64,000 nucleotides of DNA from Pseudoxanthomonas sp. YR558 (GCF_900116385.1 NZ_FPCI01000001.1:2329501-2393500), one strand, 5' to 3'. Positions 43,845 to 52,494 are shown, numbered from the stretch's first letter. The notes: generated by a model from the sequence alone, not told the origin. Translations and numbers: made by a program.

Positions 43845-43867
43845 GCCCTCCCGGCATGCGGGAGGGC
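43845..43867 (-). promoter_or_regulatory. Hairpin burying the DUF4159 ribosome site
   Basis: On the minus strand GCCCTCCCG pairs perfectly with CGGGAGGGC around a 5-nt loop. The second arm contains GGGAGG nine bases before the ATG. It may set lower expression of the downstream MoxR genes than of tldE, or be a processing site. Confidence 0.5.
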
Positions 43868-43883
43868 GGTTCCTCAAGGGCGC

Positions 43884-45218
43884 TTAGACGGCGTCCGACA
43901 GCGAAGTGAAGGTGAAGTCGCGCAGCTTCATCGGCGGGATCATCATCACGAAGCTAGACTCGTCGCCGGCCACGCGCACCGGCTTGCCCAGTTCCTCGAT
44001 GTTGTTGAGCATGATCACCGGCGACTCGTTGAAGCGGAAGTTCTTCACCGGGTGCTTGATCTGCCCGTTCTCGATGTAGAACGTGCCATCGCGGGTCAGG
44101 CCGGTCAGCAGCACGGTCTGCGGATCGACCATGCGGATGTACCAGGTGCGCGTGACCAGGATGCCCTTCTGCGTACCGGCGACCAGTTCGGCCGTGGACT
44201 TGGTGCCGCCGGCCACCAGCAGGTTGCCGGGCGAACCGATCGCGCGCTTGCCCTGCTTCTGCGCCCAGAAGCGCGAGTACTCCAGGTTGGCGATCTTGCC
44301 GTTCTCGACGATGGCCATCTTCTCGCGCGGCAGGCCTTCGCCGTCCCACGGCATCACTTCCGCACCGGGGTGCCACGGGTCGGCGCTGATGTTCACGCGC
44401 GGGTCGTAGACCTGCTCGCCCAGCTTGTTGCCGCCACCCTTCTTGGACAGGAAGCTGCGGCCTTCGTCGGCCTGGCGCGCGTCGAAGAAGTTCATCATGA
44501 AGGAGATCAGGCCCGCCGCCGCGGCCGGTTCCAGGATCACCGTGTACTTGCCGGGCTCCAGCGCCTTGGCTTCGGCCGATTCGCTGGCCTTGCGCATCGC
44601 GGTGCGGATGTCGCTGCCGGCCTTGAAGTCGCTGGCATTGCCCAGGTTGCGGCCGACCCAGCCGGAACCGCGGCCGTCCTCGGTGCGCACGGTGCAGGTG
44701 TAGTTGAAGCCGGTCGCGCGCTGGTAGCCGAAGTTGCCCTTGCTGTTGGCGAACGCGACGAAGCTCTGGCCGTCTTCGAGGAAGCCCGCGGCGATCAGTT
44801 TCTCCGCCTTGCACGGGCCGATCGAATCGGCGGCGACCTGGGCGCGGAATTCGGGCGTGATGGCGGCGGTGGATTCGCTAAAGGTGGCGCTGGGCTTGTA
44901 GGTCTGCTTCTCGACGGCCGGCATGAACTCGGGGTTCTCCGGCGCCAGGCGGGCGAGGTCTTCGGCGCGGCGGACCACGCGCTCCAGCGCAGCGTCGTCG
45001 AACTCGTTGATCGTCGCGATGCCCACGCGCTTGCCGAACGCCACCTGCACGCCAAGGTCGGTGTTGCTGACGATGCCGCTGGTTGAGACGTTGTTAAGCG
45101 CGAAACGGATGTTGCCGTCGACGGAACCGGTGAGGGACGCGGTGCACTCGTCGGCGGTGGACAGCGCGATGACCTTGTCCAGGATGGCCTTGGCCTGCGC
45201 TTCGGTGAGGATGCTCAT
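43884..45218 (-). CDS. TldE/PmbA-like metallopeptidase partner
   Basis: 444 residues of the TldD/PmbA superfamily without the HExxxH zinc site, hence the TldE-like partner. Motifs: VGRNLGNASDFKAGSD, the glycine-rich WDGEGLPREKMAIVENG, and RTWYIRMVDPQTVLLTGLTRDG. No signal peptide is seen. TldD/TldE heterodimers degrade or trim peptides such as microcin precursors. It is encoded 23 bp after two exported TldD homologues. Confidence 0.92.
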   Translation of the reverse strand: MSILTEAQAKAILDKVIALSTADECTASLTGSVDGNIRFALNNVSTSGIVSNTDLGVQVAFGKRVGIATINEFDDAALERVVRRAEDLARLAPENPEFMPAVEKQTYKPSATFSESTAAITPEFRAQVAADSIGPCKAEKLIAAGFLEDGQSFVAFANSKGNFGYQRATGFNYTCTVRTEDGRGSGWVGRNLGNASDFKAGSDIRTAMRKASESAEAKALEPGKYTVILEPAAAAGLISFMMNFFDARQADEGRSFLSKKGGGNKLGEQVYDPRVNISADPWHPGAEVMPWDGEGLPREKMAIVENGKIANLEYSRFWAQKQGKRAIGSPGNLLVAGGTKSTAELVAGTQKGILVTRTWYIRMVDPQTVLLTGLTRDGTFYIENGQIKHPVKNFRFNESPVIMLNNIEELGKPVRVAGDESSFVMMIPPMKLRDFTFTSLSDAV

Positions 45219-45241
45219 GTTCTAGGGTCTCCTTGCGCCGA

Positions 45242-46876
45242 TCAGCCGAGCGAGCGGGCGGTGTTGATGACGTTGATGCCGTTGAAGCGCGCGGTGGACG
45301 ACCCGTGCGAAACCGCAGACACCTGGCCGGGCTGGCCCTTGCCGTCGAAGAACGAACCGCCCAGGCGGTAATCGCTTTCGTCGCAGACGGCGGTGCAGGC
45401 GTTCCAGAATTCCGGCGTGCGGATCTGGTAGGCCACGTCCTCGATCTGCTGGGTGATCTTGCCGTTCTTGATCTCGTAGAAGAGCTGGCCGCCGAACTGC
45501 GCGTTGTAGCGCTGCTGGTCGATCGAGAACGAGCCGTCGCCGATGATGTAAATGCCGTTCTCGACGTTCTTCACCATGTCGGCCACGGACAGTTTGGTCT
45601 TGCCGGCGGCCAGCGACACGTTGGCCATGCGCTGGAACTGCACGCTGCTCCACGAGTCGGCATAGCAGCAGCCGTCCGATTCGGTCTTGCCCAGGATGTG
45701 GGCCTGGTCGCGGATGGTCTGGTAGTCGACCAGCTTGCCGGCGCTCACCAGGTCCCAGCGCTTGGTCTTCACGCCTTCGTCGTCATAGCCGACCGCGCCC
45801 AGGCTGCCGGGCTGGGTCTTGTCGGCGAACAGGTTGACCAGCTCGCTGCCGTACTGGAAGCGCTGCTCGCGCTTGTCCAGCGTGGCGAAGCTGGTGCCGG
45901 CGTAGTTAGCTTCGTAGCCGAGCACGCGGTCCAACTCGAGCGGATGGCCGACCGATTCGTGGATGGTCAGCCAGGTGTGCGAGGGATCCAGCACCAGGTC
46001 GTACTTGCCCGGCTTCACCGACGGCGCGGTCAGCTTCGCGCGCGCCTGCTTGGCCGCCGCGATGGCGTCTTCCTTCATGTCGTAGGACAGGCCGTAGTTG
46101 ATCACGCCGTTCGGTGTGGCGAACTTCTGGCCGGCGTCGCCATCCAGGTATTCGTAGCCCAGGCCCATCGGCGAGGACAGGCCGTCGCGCGTGCGGAACT
46201 TGCCGCTGGCCTTGTCGATGGCGGTGACCGTCATCGGCACCCAGATGCGGTGCACGTCCTGGTCGATGAAGGAGCCGTCGGTGCTGGCGAAATACTTCTG
46301 CTCGTTGACCAGGAACATCATCGAGTTGACGAAGTCCGCGCCGGCGTTCATCGCCGCAGCGTTGACGCCCAGCAGCAGGTCGACCTTGTCCTTGATCGGC
46401 ACGTCCATCGCGTTCTTCTTGATCGGCGTCTTCCACGACACCTCGCCGAAACCCGGCGCCTTGGCCAGCTGCACCGGCGCGGTCTGGGTCTTGCTGTTGG
46501 CCTTGGCGATGGCGGCGGCTTGGCGCGCGGCGGCGGCCACACCCTCGGCAGTCAGCGTGTTGGTGGCGGCGAAGCCCCAGGCGCCGTTGGCGATCACGCG
46601 GATGCCGGCGCCGGTGGACTCGGTGTTCACCACGTTCTGGACCTTGTCCTCGCGGGTGATCACGAACTGGCGCAGGTAGCGCCCGATGCGCACGTCGCAG
46701 TAGGTCGCGCCGGCCTGCTTGGCCGCGGCGAGCGCGGCATCGGCGAGGCGCTTCTTGAAGGCGACGTCGAGGGTGGACTGGAGTTGCTCGGCGGCGATCG
46801 CCTTGCCGAGGAAGGACGGCACCATCAGGCCGCCCAAGCTGAGGCCGGTCATGGCCAGGAAGTCACGACGTTGCAA
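45242..46876 (-). CDS. Tat-exported TldD-like metallopeptidase (copy 2)
   Basis: 544 residues from a TTG preceded by GGAG; no ATG fits. The N-terminus (QRRDFLAMTGLSLGG) is a twin-arginine signal. The zinc motif HESVGHPLELDRV is intact and the C-terminal third is very like the neighbouring paralogue. Conserved cysteines (CCYADSW, ACTAVC) could form disulphides in an oxidising compartment. It is expected to pair with the TldE-like protein downstream, yet that protein has no export signal. Confidence 0.9.
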   Translation of the reverse strand: MQRRDFLAMTGLSLGGLMVPSFLGKAIAAEQLQSTLDVAFKKRLADAALAAAKQAGATYCDVRIGRYLRQFVITREDKVQNVVNTESTGAGIRVIANGAWGFAATNTLTAEGVAAAARQAAAIAKANSKTQTAPVQLAKAPGFGEVSWKTPIKKNAMDVPIKDKVDLLLGVNAAAMNAGADFVNSMMFLVNEQKYFASTDGSFIDQDVHRIWVPMTVTAIDKASGKFRTRDGLSSPMGLGYEYLDGDAGQKFATPNGVINYGLSYDMKEDAIAAAKQARAKLTAPSVKPGKYDLVLDPSHTWLTIHESVGHPLELDRVLGYEANYAGTSFATLDKREQRFQYGSELVNLFADKTQPGSLGAVGYDDEGVKTKRWDLVSAGKLVDYQTIRDQAHILGKTESDGCCYADSWSSVQFQRMANVSLAAGKTKLSVADMVKNVENGIYIIGDGSFSIDQQRYNAQFGGQLFYEIKNGKITQQIEDVAYQIRTPEFWNACTAVCDESDYRLGGSFFDGKGQPGQVSAVSHGSSTARFNGINVINTARSLG

Positions 46877-47055
46877 GGCAATTCTCCACCGGTTGGGCCT
46901 GCCGGGCGGCAGGCGGGGCACTGCGACGGGAGCGTTCCGGCCCACGCGTTCACCACCGTGCAGGTCGTCCCGGATTCTTGCGCCCGCATGGAGACAGCGT
47001 CAAATGACTTTCGGCATACACACGATGCCGCGATGCCCGGATCGATGCCTTCGAA

Positions 47056-48684
47056 TTACCCCAGGCTGCGCGCCGTGTTGATGATGTTGATGCCGTTGAA
47101 GCGCGTGGTGGCCGAGCCGTGCGATACGGCCGATACCTGGCTGGGCTGGCCCTTGCCGTCGAAGAACGAACCGCCGAGGCGGAAGTCGCGCGCGTCGCAG
47201 ATCGCGGTGCACGCGTTCCAGAACTCCGGCGTACGGATCTGGTAGGCCGCATCCTCGACCTGGCGCGTGACCTGTCCGTCCTTGATCTCGAAGTAGAGCT
47301 GTCCGCCGAACTGCGCGTTGTAGCGCTGCTGGTCGATCGAGTACGAGCCGCGGCCGTGGATGTACAGGCCGTTCTCCACGTCCTTCACCATCTCGGCCAC
47401 CGTCAGCGGCGTCTTGCCCGGCGCCAGCGACACGTTGGCCATGCGCTGGAATTGCACGCTGCTCCACGAATCGGCGTAGCTGCAGCCGTGCGACGCGTCC
47501 TCGCCAAGGATATGTACCTCGTCGCGTGTGGCCTGGTAATTGACCAGCACGCCGTCCTTCACCAGGTCCCAGCGGCGCGTCTTCACGCCTTCGTCGTCGT
47601 AGCCCACCGCACCGAGGCTGCGCGGCTCGGTCTTGTCGGCGGTGAAATTGACGATCGGACTGCCCCACTGGAATCGCTGCTCGCGCTTGTCCAGCGTGGC
47701 GAAACTGGTGCCGGCGTAGTTGGCTTCGTAGCCGAGCACGCGATCGAGCTCCAGCGGATGGCCGACGTTCTCGTGGATGGTCAGGAACAGATTGGACGGA
47801 TCCAGCACCACGTCGTACTTGCCCGGCTTCACCGACGGCGCGGTCAGCTTGACGCGGGCCTGCTTCGCCGCCGCCACGATGTCCTCGCGCAGGTCGTACG
47901 ACGCGCCATAGGCCACCACGCCACCCGGCAGCGCGAATTTGTCGGCCGGGTTCGCATCCAGGTACTCGTAGCCCATGCCCATCGGGGCAGAGAGTCCATC
48001 ACGCGTCTTGAACTTGCCGGTCGCCTTGTCCACCACCGTCACCGTGAAGGGCACCCAGATGCGGTGCACGTCCTGGTCGATCCAGGAACCGTCGGTGCTG
48101 GCGAAATACTTCTGTTCGTTGATCACGAACATCCGCGATGCCGCGAAGCTGGCGCCGGCAGCGAGCGCGGTGGCGTTCGCGTCCAGCAGCAGCTCCACCT
48201 TCTCCTTCACCGGGACCGCCATCGCGTTCTTCACGATCGGCGTGCGCCAGGCCACTTCGCCGGCACCCTTCAACGGCGCCAGCTGCACGGGCTTGCCCTG
48301 GATGCGCGCATTCGCGCGGGCGATCGCCACGGCCTGGCGCGCGGCGGCGGCGACGCCATCGGTCGTCTGGTCGTTCGTCGCCGCGAAGCCCCACGCGCCC
48401 TGCGCGATCACGCGCACGCCGATGCCGGAGGATTCGGTGTTCACCACGTTCTGCACCTTGTCCTCACGGGTGATCAGCGACTGCCGCAGGTAGCGGCCGA
48501 CGCGCACGTCGCAGTAGCTCGCACCCGCCGCGGTCGCGGCCGAGAGTGCGGCTTCGGCGAGGCGCTTCTTCTTCGCCACGTCGCCGGGCTCCAGCAGCGC
48601 TTCTGCCGCGATGACGCGGGTGCCAGGCAGGGCGAGGCCGGCGAAGGCGAGGCCGCCAAGGGTCAGGAAGTCGCGTCGCTGCAT
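47056..48684 (-). CDS. Tat-exported TldD-like metallopeptidase (copy 1)
   Basis: 542 residues. Twin-arginine signal QRRDFLTLGGLAFAG and zinc motif HENVGHPLELDRV are present; the last third is nearly identical in layout to copy 2 (SSVQFQRMANVSLA to NTARSLG). The two are tandem duplicates separated by 179 bp. This is the first gene of the minus-strand envelope array and is divergent from the NYN-LOTUS gene, 125 bp away. Confidence 0.9.
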   Translation of the reverse strand: MQRRDFLTLGGLAFAGLALPGTRVIAAEALLEPGDVAKKKRLAEAALSAATAAGASYCDVRVGRYLRQSLITREDKVQNVVNTESSGIGVRVIAQGAWGFAATNDQTTDGVAAAARQAVAIARANARIQGKPVQLAPLKGAGEVAWRTPIVKNAMAVPVKEKVELLLDANATALAAGASFAASRMFVINEQKYFASTDGSWIDQDVHRIWVPFTVTVVDKATGKFKTRDGLSAPMGMGYEYLDANPADKFALPGGVVAYGASYDLREDIVAAAKQARVKLTAPSVKPGKYDVVLDPSNLFLTIHENVGHPLELDRVLGYEANYAGTSFATLDKREQRFQWGSPIVNFTADKTEPRSLGAVGYDDEGVKTRRWDLVKDGVLVNYQATRDEVHILGEDASHGCSYADSWSSVQFQRMANVSLAPGKTPLTVAEMVKDVENGLYIHGRGSYSIDQQRYNAQFGGQLYFEIKDGQVTRQVEDAAYQIRTPEFWNACTAICDARDFRLGGSFFDGKGQPSQVSAVSHGSATTRFNGINIINTARSLG

Positions 48685-48809
48685 GCGCGTGTCCGGAGGA
48701 AGGAAGCACCGGACTGTCGTCGGCGTGCCGGGCAGCGTCAAGTGACGCCGGTCATGGCCGGGTGACGTGGTGCACAATGCGGCCCATCCCCCCGCAGGAG
48801 TCGGCGCGC

Positions 48810-49646
48810 ATGAAGTCCCGCCCGGTCGCCAAGCCCGAGAACGACGACGAACAACCGCGCCTCGCGGTGCTGATCGATGCCGACAACGCCCAGCCGGCCG
48901 TCATCGAAGGCTTGCTCGCCGAAGTGGCGAAGTACGGCGTGGCCAGCGTGAAGCGCATCTACGGCGACTTCACCAGCACCCGGATGACCCAGTGGAAGCA
49001 GGCGCTGCTGAAGCACTCGATCAACCCGGTGCAGCAGTTCGCCTACACCAGCGGCAAGAACGCCACCGACAGTTCGCTGATCATCGATGCGATGGACCTG
49101 ATGTACACCCGGCGCTTCGACGGTGTCTGCCTGGTGTCCAGCGACAGCGATTTCACCCGCCTGGCCCAGCGCCTGCGCGAGGAGGGCCTGACCGTCTACG
49201 GCTTCGGCGAACGCAAGACGCCGGATGCCTTCGTACAGGCGTGCGATAAGTTCATCTACGTTGAAGTGTTGCGCAGTGAGGTGCCTGCACCGCCGCCCCC
49301 GCCACCGGCGAAGCCCGCGAAGAAGGCGGCCAAGCCCGCGACGAAGAAGCCAGCGGCGCAGGCCGAGCCCACCGCGGCGCCGGTCGTGGAGCAGGGCAAG
49401 CACGAATCGCTGCCGCTGCGGCTGATCCGGCAGGCCATCGAGGAAGCGAGCGACGACCAGGGCTGGGCCTTCCTCGGCAGCGTGGGCAGCTACCTCAACA
49501 AGGTGCGCCCGGATTTCGACACGCGCCTGTACGGCCACAAGAAGCTTAGCGACCTGCTGAAGGCGCACCCGCGCCACTTCATCGTGGAAGAGCGGGCGGG
49601 CGACAACGGACTGAAGCGCGTCTACGTGCGCTCGGCAGGCGGATGA
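48810..49646 (+). CDS. NYN-domain protein with C-terminal LOTUS/OST-HTH domain
   Basis: 278 residues. The N-terminal PIN-like NYN nuclease domain has its acidic set (D23 and D25 in LIDADN, D87, D112 and D114 in SSDSDF). A Pro/Lys/Ala-rich linker (about 158-195) leads to an OST-HTH domain (about 200-262) that binds RNA. The layout is that of bacterial MARF1-like RNA nucleases. Ribosome site AGGAG supports the ATG used. It overlaps the next gene by four bases. Confidence 0.92.
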   Translation: MKSRPVAKPENDDEQPRLAVLIDADNAQPAVIEGLLAEVAKYGVASVKRIYGDFTSTRMTQWKQALLKHSINPVQQFAYTSGKNATDSSLIIDAMDLMYTRRFDGVCLVSSDSDFTRLAQRLREEGLTVYGFGERKTPDAFVQACDKFIYVEVLRSEVPAPPPPPPAKPAKKAAKPATKKPAAQAEPTAAPVVEQGKHESLPLRLIRQAIEEASDDQGWAFLGSVGSYLNKVRPDFDTRLYGHKKLSDLLKAHPRHFIVEERAGDNGLKRVYVRSAGG

Positions 49647-50242
49647 CGATCGAGAAACCCTTCGCCCCGTCGTGTGAACGCAACCAGGACCCGATCCTGG
49701 AGGTGCTGCAACGGCATTTCGGCGATACGCGGCGCGTGCTCGAAGTCGGCAGCGGCACGGGGCAGCATGCCGTGCACTTCGCCGCGGCGATGCCGAACGT
49801 GTCCTGGCAGGCCAGTGACCGTGCGGACTATCTCCCCGGCATCGCACTCTGGCTCGACGAGGCCGCACTGGCGAACACGCCACCAGCCGTCGAACTCGAT
49901 GTCGACGGACGATGGCCGGATGCGATGTTCGACGCGGTCTTCACCGCCAACAGCCTGCACATCATGGGCTGGCCGCAGGTGGAGGCGTTCTTCGCCGGGG
50001 TCGGCGCGGTGCTGGAACCGGGCGGCCTGCTGGTGGTGTACGGCCCCTTCAACGTCGGCGGCGAGTTCACCAGCGAGAGCAATCGCGCGTTCGAGCAATG
50101 GCTGAAGGACCGCGATCCCGTCTCCGGCATCCGCGACATCGAGGCGGTCGACGCACTGGCGCGCGGCATCGGTCTGGTGCGGGTCGAAGACAACGCGATG
50201 CCGGCCAACAACCGCTGCATCGTCTGGCAACGGACGGCCTGA
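49643..50242 (+). CDS. DUF938 SAM-dependent methyltransferase
   Basis: 199 residues. SAM-binding motif I VLEVGSGTGQHAVHF, acidic motif and the DUF938 hallmark SCERNQDPIL at the N-terminus with NSLHIMGWPQVEAFF. Substrate unknown. Its start overlaps the stop of the NYN-LOTUS gene, linking it to RNA metabolism by context only. Confidence 0.92.
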   Translation: MTIEKPFAPSCERNQDPILEVLQRHFGDTRRVLEVGSGTGQHAVHFAAAMPNVSWQASDRADYLPGIALWLDEAALANTPPAVELDVDGRWPDAMFDAVFTANSLHIMGWPQVEAFFAGVGAVLEPGGLLVVYGPFNVGGEFTSESNRAFEQWLKDRDPVSGIRDIEAVDALARGIGLVRVEDNAMPANNRCIVWQRTA

Positions 50243-50245
50243 CGA

Positions 50246-50677
50246 TCAGGGGATGAAGGTCTGTTCCGGATCGTCGAACGACTTGAACTCCAGCGCGTTG
50301 CCCGACGGATCGAACAGGAACATGGTGACGTGCTGGCCGGGCTTGCCCTTGAGCCGCAAGTGCGGCTCTTCGTGGAACGGAATGCTGGCGGCCTTGAGCC
50401 GCATCGCCAACGCCTCCCACGCAGCGCGGTCCAGGTTCATGCCGAAGTGCGGCACCGGCACGGCCTCGTCATCGAAGCGTCCGCTGTGCAGCGGTTCGCC
50501 ATCGCCGCCGATATGCGCGACCAGGTGGTGGCCGAAGAAATCGAAGTCCTGGTACGACGTATCGCTGCGGCCCATCGGGCAGCCCATCGTGTCCCCGTAG
50601 AAGCGGCGCGCTTCGTCCAGGTCGCGCACCGGGAACGCGAGATGGAACTGGCTGATGGAGTCGGTCACCGCGTTCAC
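50246..50677 (-). CDS. VOC family (glyoxalase-like) protein
   Basis: 143 residues from a GTG overlapping the upstream stop. Two beta-alpha-beta-beta-beta modules are seen: FHLAFPVRDLDEARRFYGDTMGC and VPHFGMNLDRAAWEAL, with metal-ligand candidates His (FHLAF), His (VPHFG) and Glu (ALEFKSF). Such proteins are dioxygenases, isomerases or resistance proteins. It is coupled to a probable di-iron oxidase, so an oxidative or ring-cleaving step is conceivable. Confidence 0.88.
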   Translation of the reverse strand: MNAVTDSISQFHLAFPVRDLDEARRFYGDTMGCPMGRSDTSYQDFDFFGHHLVAHIGGDGEPLHSGRFDDEAVPVPHFGMNLDRAAWEALAMRLKAASIPFHEEPHLRLKGKPGQHVTMFLFDPSGNALEFKSFDDPEQTFIP

Positions 50678-51396
50678 GAGGCGACCTCCAGCTGCGGTGC
50701 GTGCGCGTCGAGGATGTTCTGCCAGAACAGGTTCCACGCGCTGATGCTGCGTTCGTAGCCGCGCGCCAATTCCGGTAGCACGCTGGGGTCGTGGCGCAGG
50801 TACTCGTCGATTGCCGCCCGCGTCAGTTCGCCGTGCACGATGTCCTCTTCGCCGGTGTGGATGGTCCAGAACTCCCAGTCGATGCGGTCTTCGTTCGCGC
50901 GCAGGTAAGGATGCGTGCGCATGTGCTCGAACATCACCGACAGGTAGGTCTGGCACAGGCATTCGCCGCCCATGCCGCGCAGGCCCACGCCATAGGCCAC
51001 CGGATTGCGGGTCAGGTCGCGGGTCAAACCCTGCAGGATGCGCGCGTTCGCCGGCAGCACGCGCTCGATGTCGCGGTCGTCCACGCCGATGCTGGACAGG
51101 AAGCGGTCGTACACCGTCGGATGCGCACGCGCGGGATCGCCTTCGCCCAGTTCCTCCGACAGGATCTGGCCGAGCAGGCTGCGCAGGCCGCCGAACGGCA
51201 GCCGCGACACCAGCAGTGCGAGGTCGGTGATGTAGTCGATGGTGAAGAACCGGTACTGCACGCAGAAGCCGCGCAGCTCGGCGATGTCGAGGCTGGGAAG
51301 GATGCGCATGCGTTGCGCGGCCAGCGCTTCGGTGGCTTCCTTGGCAGCGTCGGCGACGCGCCAGAATTGCTCCCGGGTCGTGGGTAGGTCTTGCAT
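50674..51396 (-). CDS. Haem-oxygenase-like fold protein, candidate di-iron oxidase
   Basis: 240 residues, all helical, with a strong ribosome site (AGGAGCGAGCA). Candidate iron ligands follow the HDO pattern: E81/E82 and H92 in SEELGEGDPARAH, and H180, D185, H188 in WTIHTGEEDIVH. The group includes UndA, BesC and SznF-type oxidases and PqqC-like proteins. Expected to act on an amine, amino acid or fatty acid. Coupled to the VOC gene by GTGA. Confidence 0.78.
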   Translation of the reverse strand: MQDLPTTREQFWRVADAAKEATEALAAQRMRILPSLDIAELRGFCVQYRFFTIDYITDLALLVSRLPFGGLRSLLGQILSEELGEGDPARAHPTVYDRFLSSIGVDDRDIERVLPANARILQGLTRDLTRNPVAYGVGLRGMGGECLCQTYLSVMFEHMRTHPYLRANEDRIDWEFWTIHTGEEDIVHGELTRAAIDEYLRHDPSVLPELARGYERSISAWNLFWQNILDAHAPQLEVAS

Positions 51397-51609
51397 TGCT
51401 CGCTCCTGGGGATAGGCGAGGCGCGACGCGGCGGAAACGCACGTGCACACCGTCGTCACGATGATGGAGACGGCCGGCGTGAGTAGAACGTGCACATGGC
51501 AGATGAATGGGGAAGACGATTTCTCCGCGGCGCATGCGCGTGAGCCAGGGCTCATGGATGTGAAGAGAAGCCTCGTATCGCGCCTTGCGTGCTTGTTAGC
51601 ATCGTCGCC

Positions 51610-52446
51610 ATGACGCGATCGCACGCCGTTGCGCACGTGCCCATGCTGGCACGCATTCCCTCGGAAGCGCATGCCGATGAAGGCGTGCGGCTGCTGTGGA
51701 CCAGCGGTTGGGATTCGACGTTCCAGCTGCTGCGCCTGCTGTTGCTGCATCGCCTGCCGGTGACGCCGTACTACCTGGAGGACGACACCCGTGCTTCCAC
51801 GGCGACCGAACTCGACGCGATCGCGCGGATCACCGAGGCGCTGCACGTGCAGTACCCGCATACGCGTGCGCTGCTGCGGCCATTGCGCCGCTTCCGCGTC
51901 GCGGAGCTGGAGCCCGACGCCGCGATCGCCGACGCGCTGCGCGAGGTGCGCACACGCATGTACATCGGCAGCCAGTACGCCTGGTTGCCGATGTTCTGCA
52001 AACAGCAGGGTGTGGACGGAATCGAAATGAGCGTGCACGTGGACGACAAGGTGCAGGCGCTCTTGTCCTCGCGCGTGGCCGCGTTCGAACAGGCCGGCAC
52101 GTACCGCAGCGTGCGCGTCGCACCCGGGCACGCGGCGACGCCGGAGTACGCGCTGTTCCGCTACTTCAGTTTTCCGCTGTTCTCCATCGACAAGCGGGCC
52201 ATGGATCGCGAGGCGCGCCTCGCGGGCTGGGGCCCGTTGATGGAGATGACCTGGTTCTGCCATCGCCCGCTGCGCGGCAAGCCGTGCGGCGTATGCGCGC
52301 CCTGCGTCTACACGATCGAAGAAGGCCTGGCCTGGCGGGTGCCGCGCACGCGACGCGCGCTGTCGTTCGTCTACCGGTTGTTCGCGCGCCCGCTCAAGCC
52401 GCCGCTGCGCATGGCATGGACGACGCTGCGGGGCATCCGCACCTGA
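51610..52446 (+). CDS. QueC-like PP-loop ATPase with zinc cysteines
   Basis: 278 residues. An ATP-binding PP-loop (TSGWDST, S32 to S36, in place of SGGxDS) and a zinc motif C217-x8-C226-x2-C229-x2-C232 match QueC spacing. QueC turns 7-carboxy-7-deazaguanine into a nitrile with ATP and ammonia. The rest is not typical QueC, so a related ATP-dependent amide/nitrile-forming role is suggested. A GTG seven codons upstream is possible. TAGCAT seven bases before the ATG hints at a leaderless mRNA. Confidence 0.78.
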   Translation: MTRSHAVAHVPMLARIPSEAHADEGVRLLWTSGWDSTFQLLRLLLLHRLPVTPYYLEDDTRASTATELDAIARITEALHVQYPHTRALLRPLRRFRVAELEPDAAIADALREVRTRMYIGSQYAWLPMFCKQQGVDGIEMSVHVDDKVQALLSSRVAAFEQAGTYRSVRVAPGHAATPEYALFRYFSFPLFSIDKRAMDREARLAGWGPLMEMTWFCHRPLRGKPCGVCAPCVYTIEEGLAWRVPRTRRALSFVYRLFARPLKPPLRMAWTTLRGIRT

Positions 52447-52467
52447 GCCGATGCATGCCGGAAAGAA

Positions 52468-52491
52468 GAAACCCCGCCGAAGCGGGGTTTC
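52468..52491. terminator. Bidirectional terminator between QueC-like and IOR genes
   Basis: A 10-bp stem (GAAACCCCGC at 52468-52477 with 52482-52491) with a CGAA loop lies between convergent stops, with pyrimidine-rich tails (TTTCTCG; TTTCTTCTTTC) both ways. Confidence 0.85.
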
Positions 52492-52494
52492 TCG

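Noticed and set aside
45233..48765. Long plus-strand frames opposite the TldD genes
   Set aside because: The two frames resemble each other only because the TldD genes beneath them are paralogues; no independent signals.
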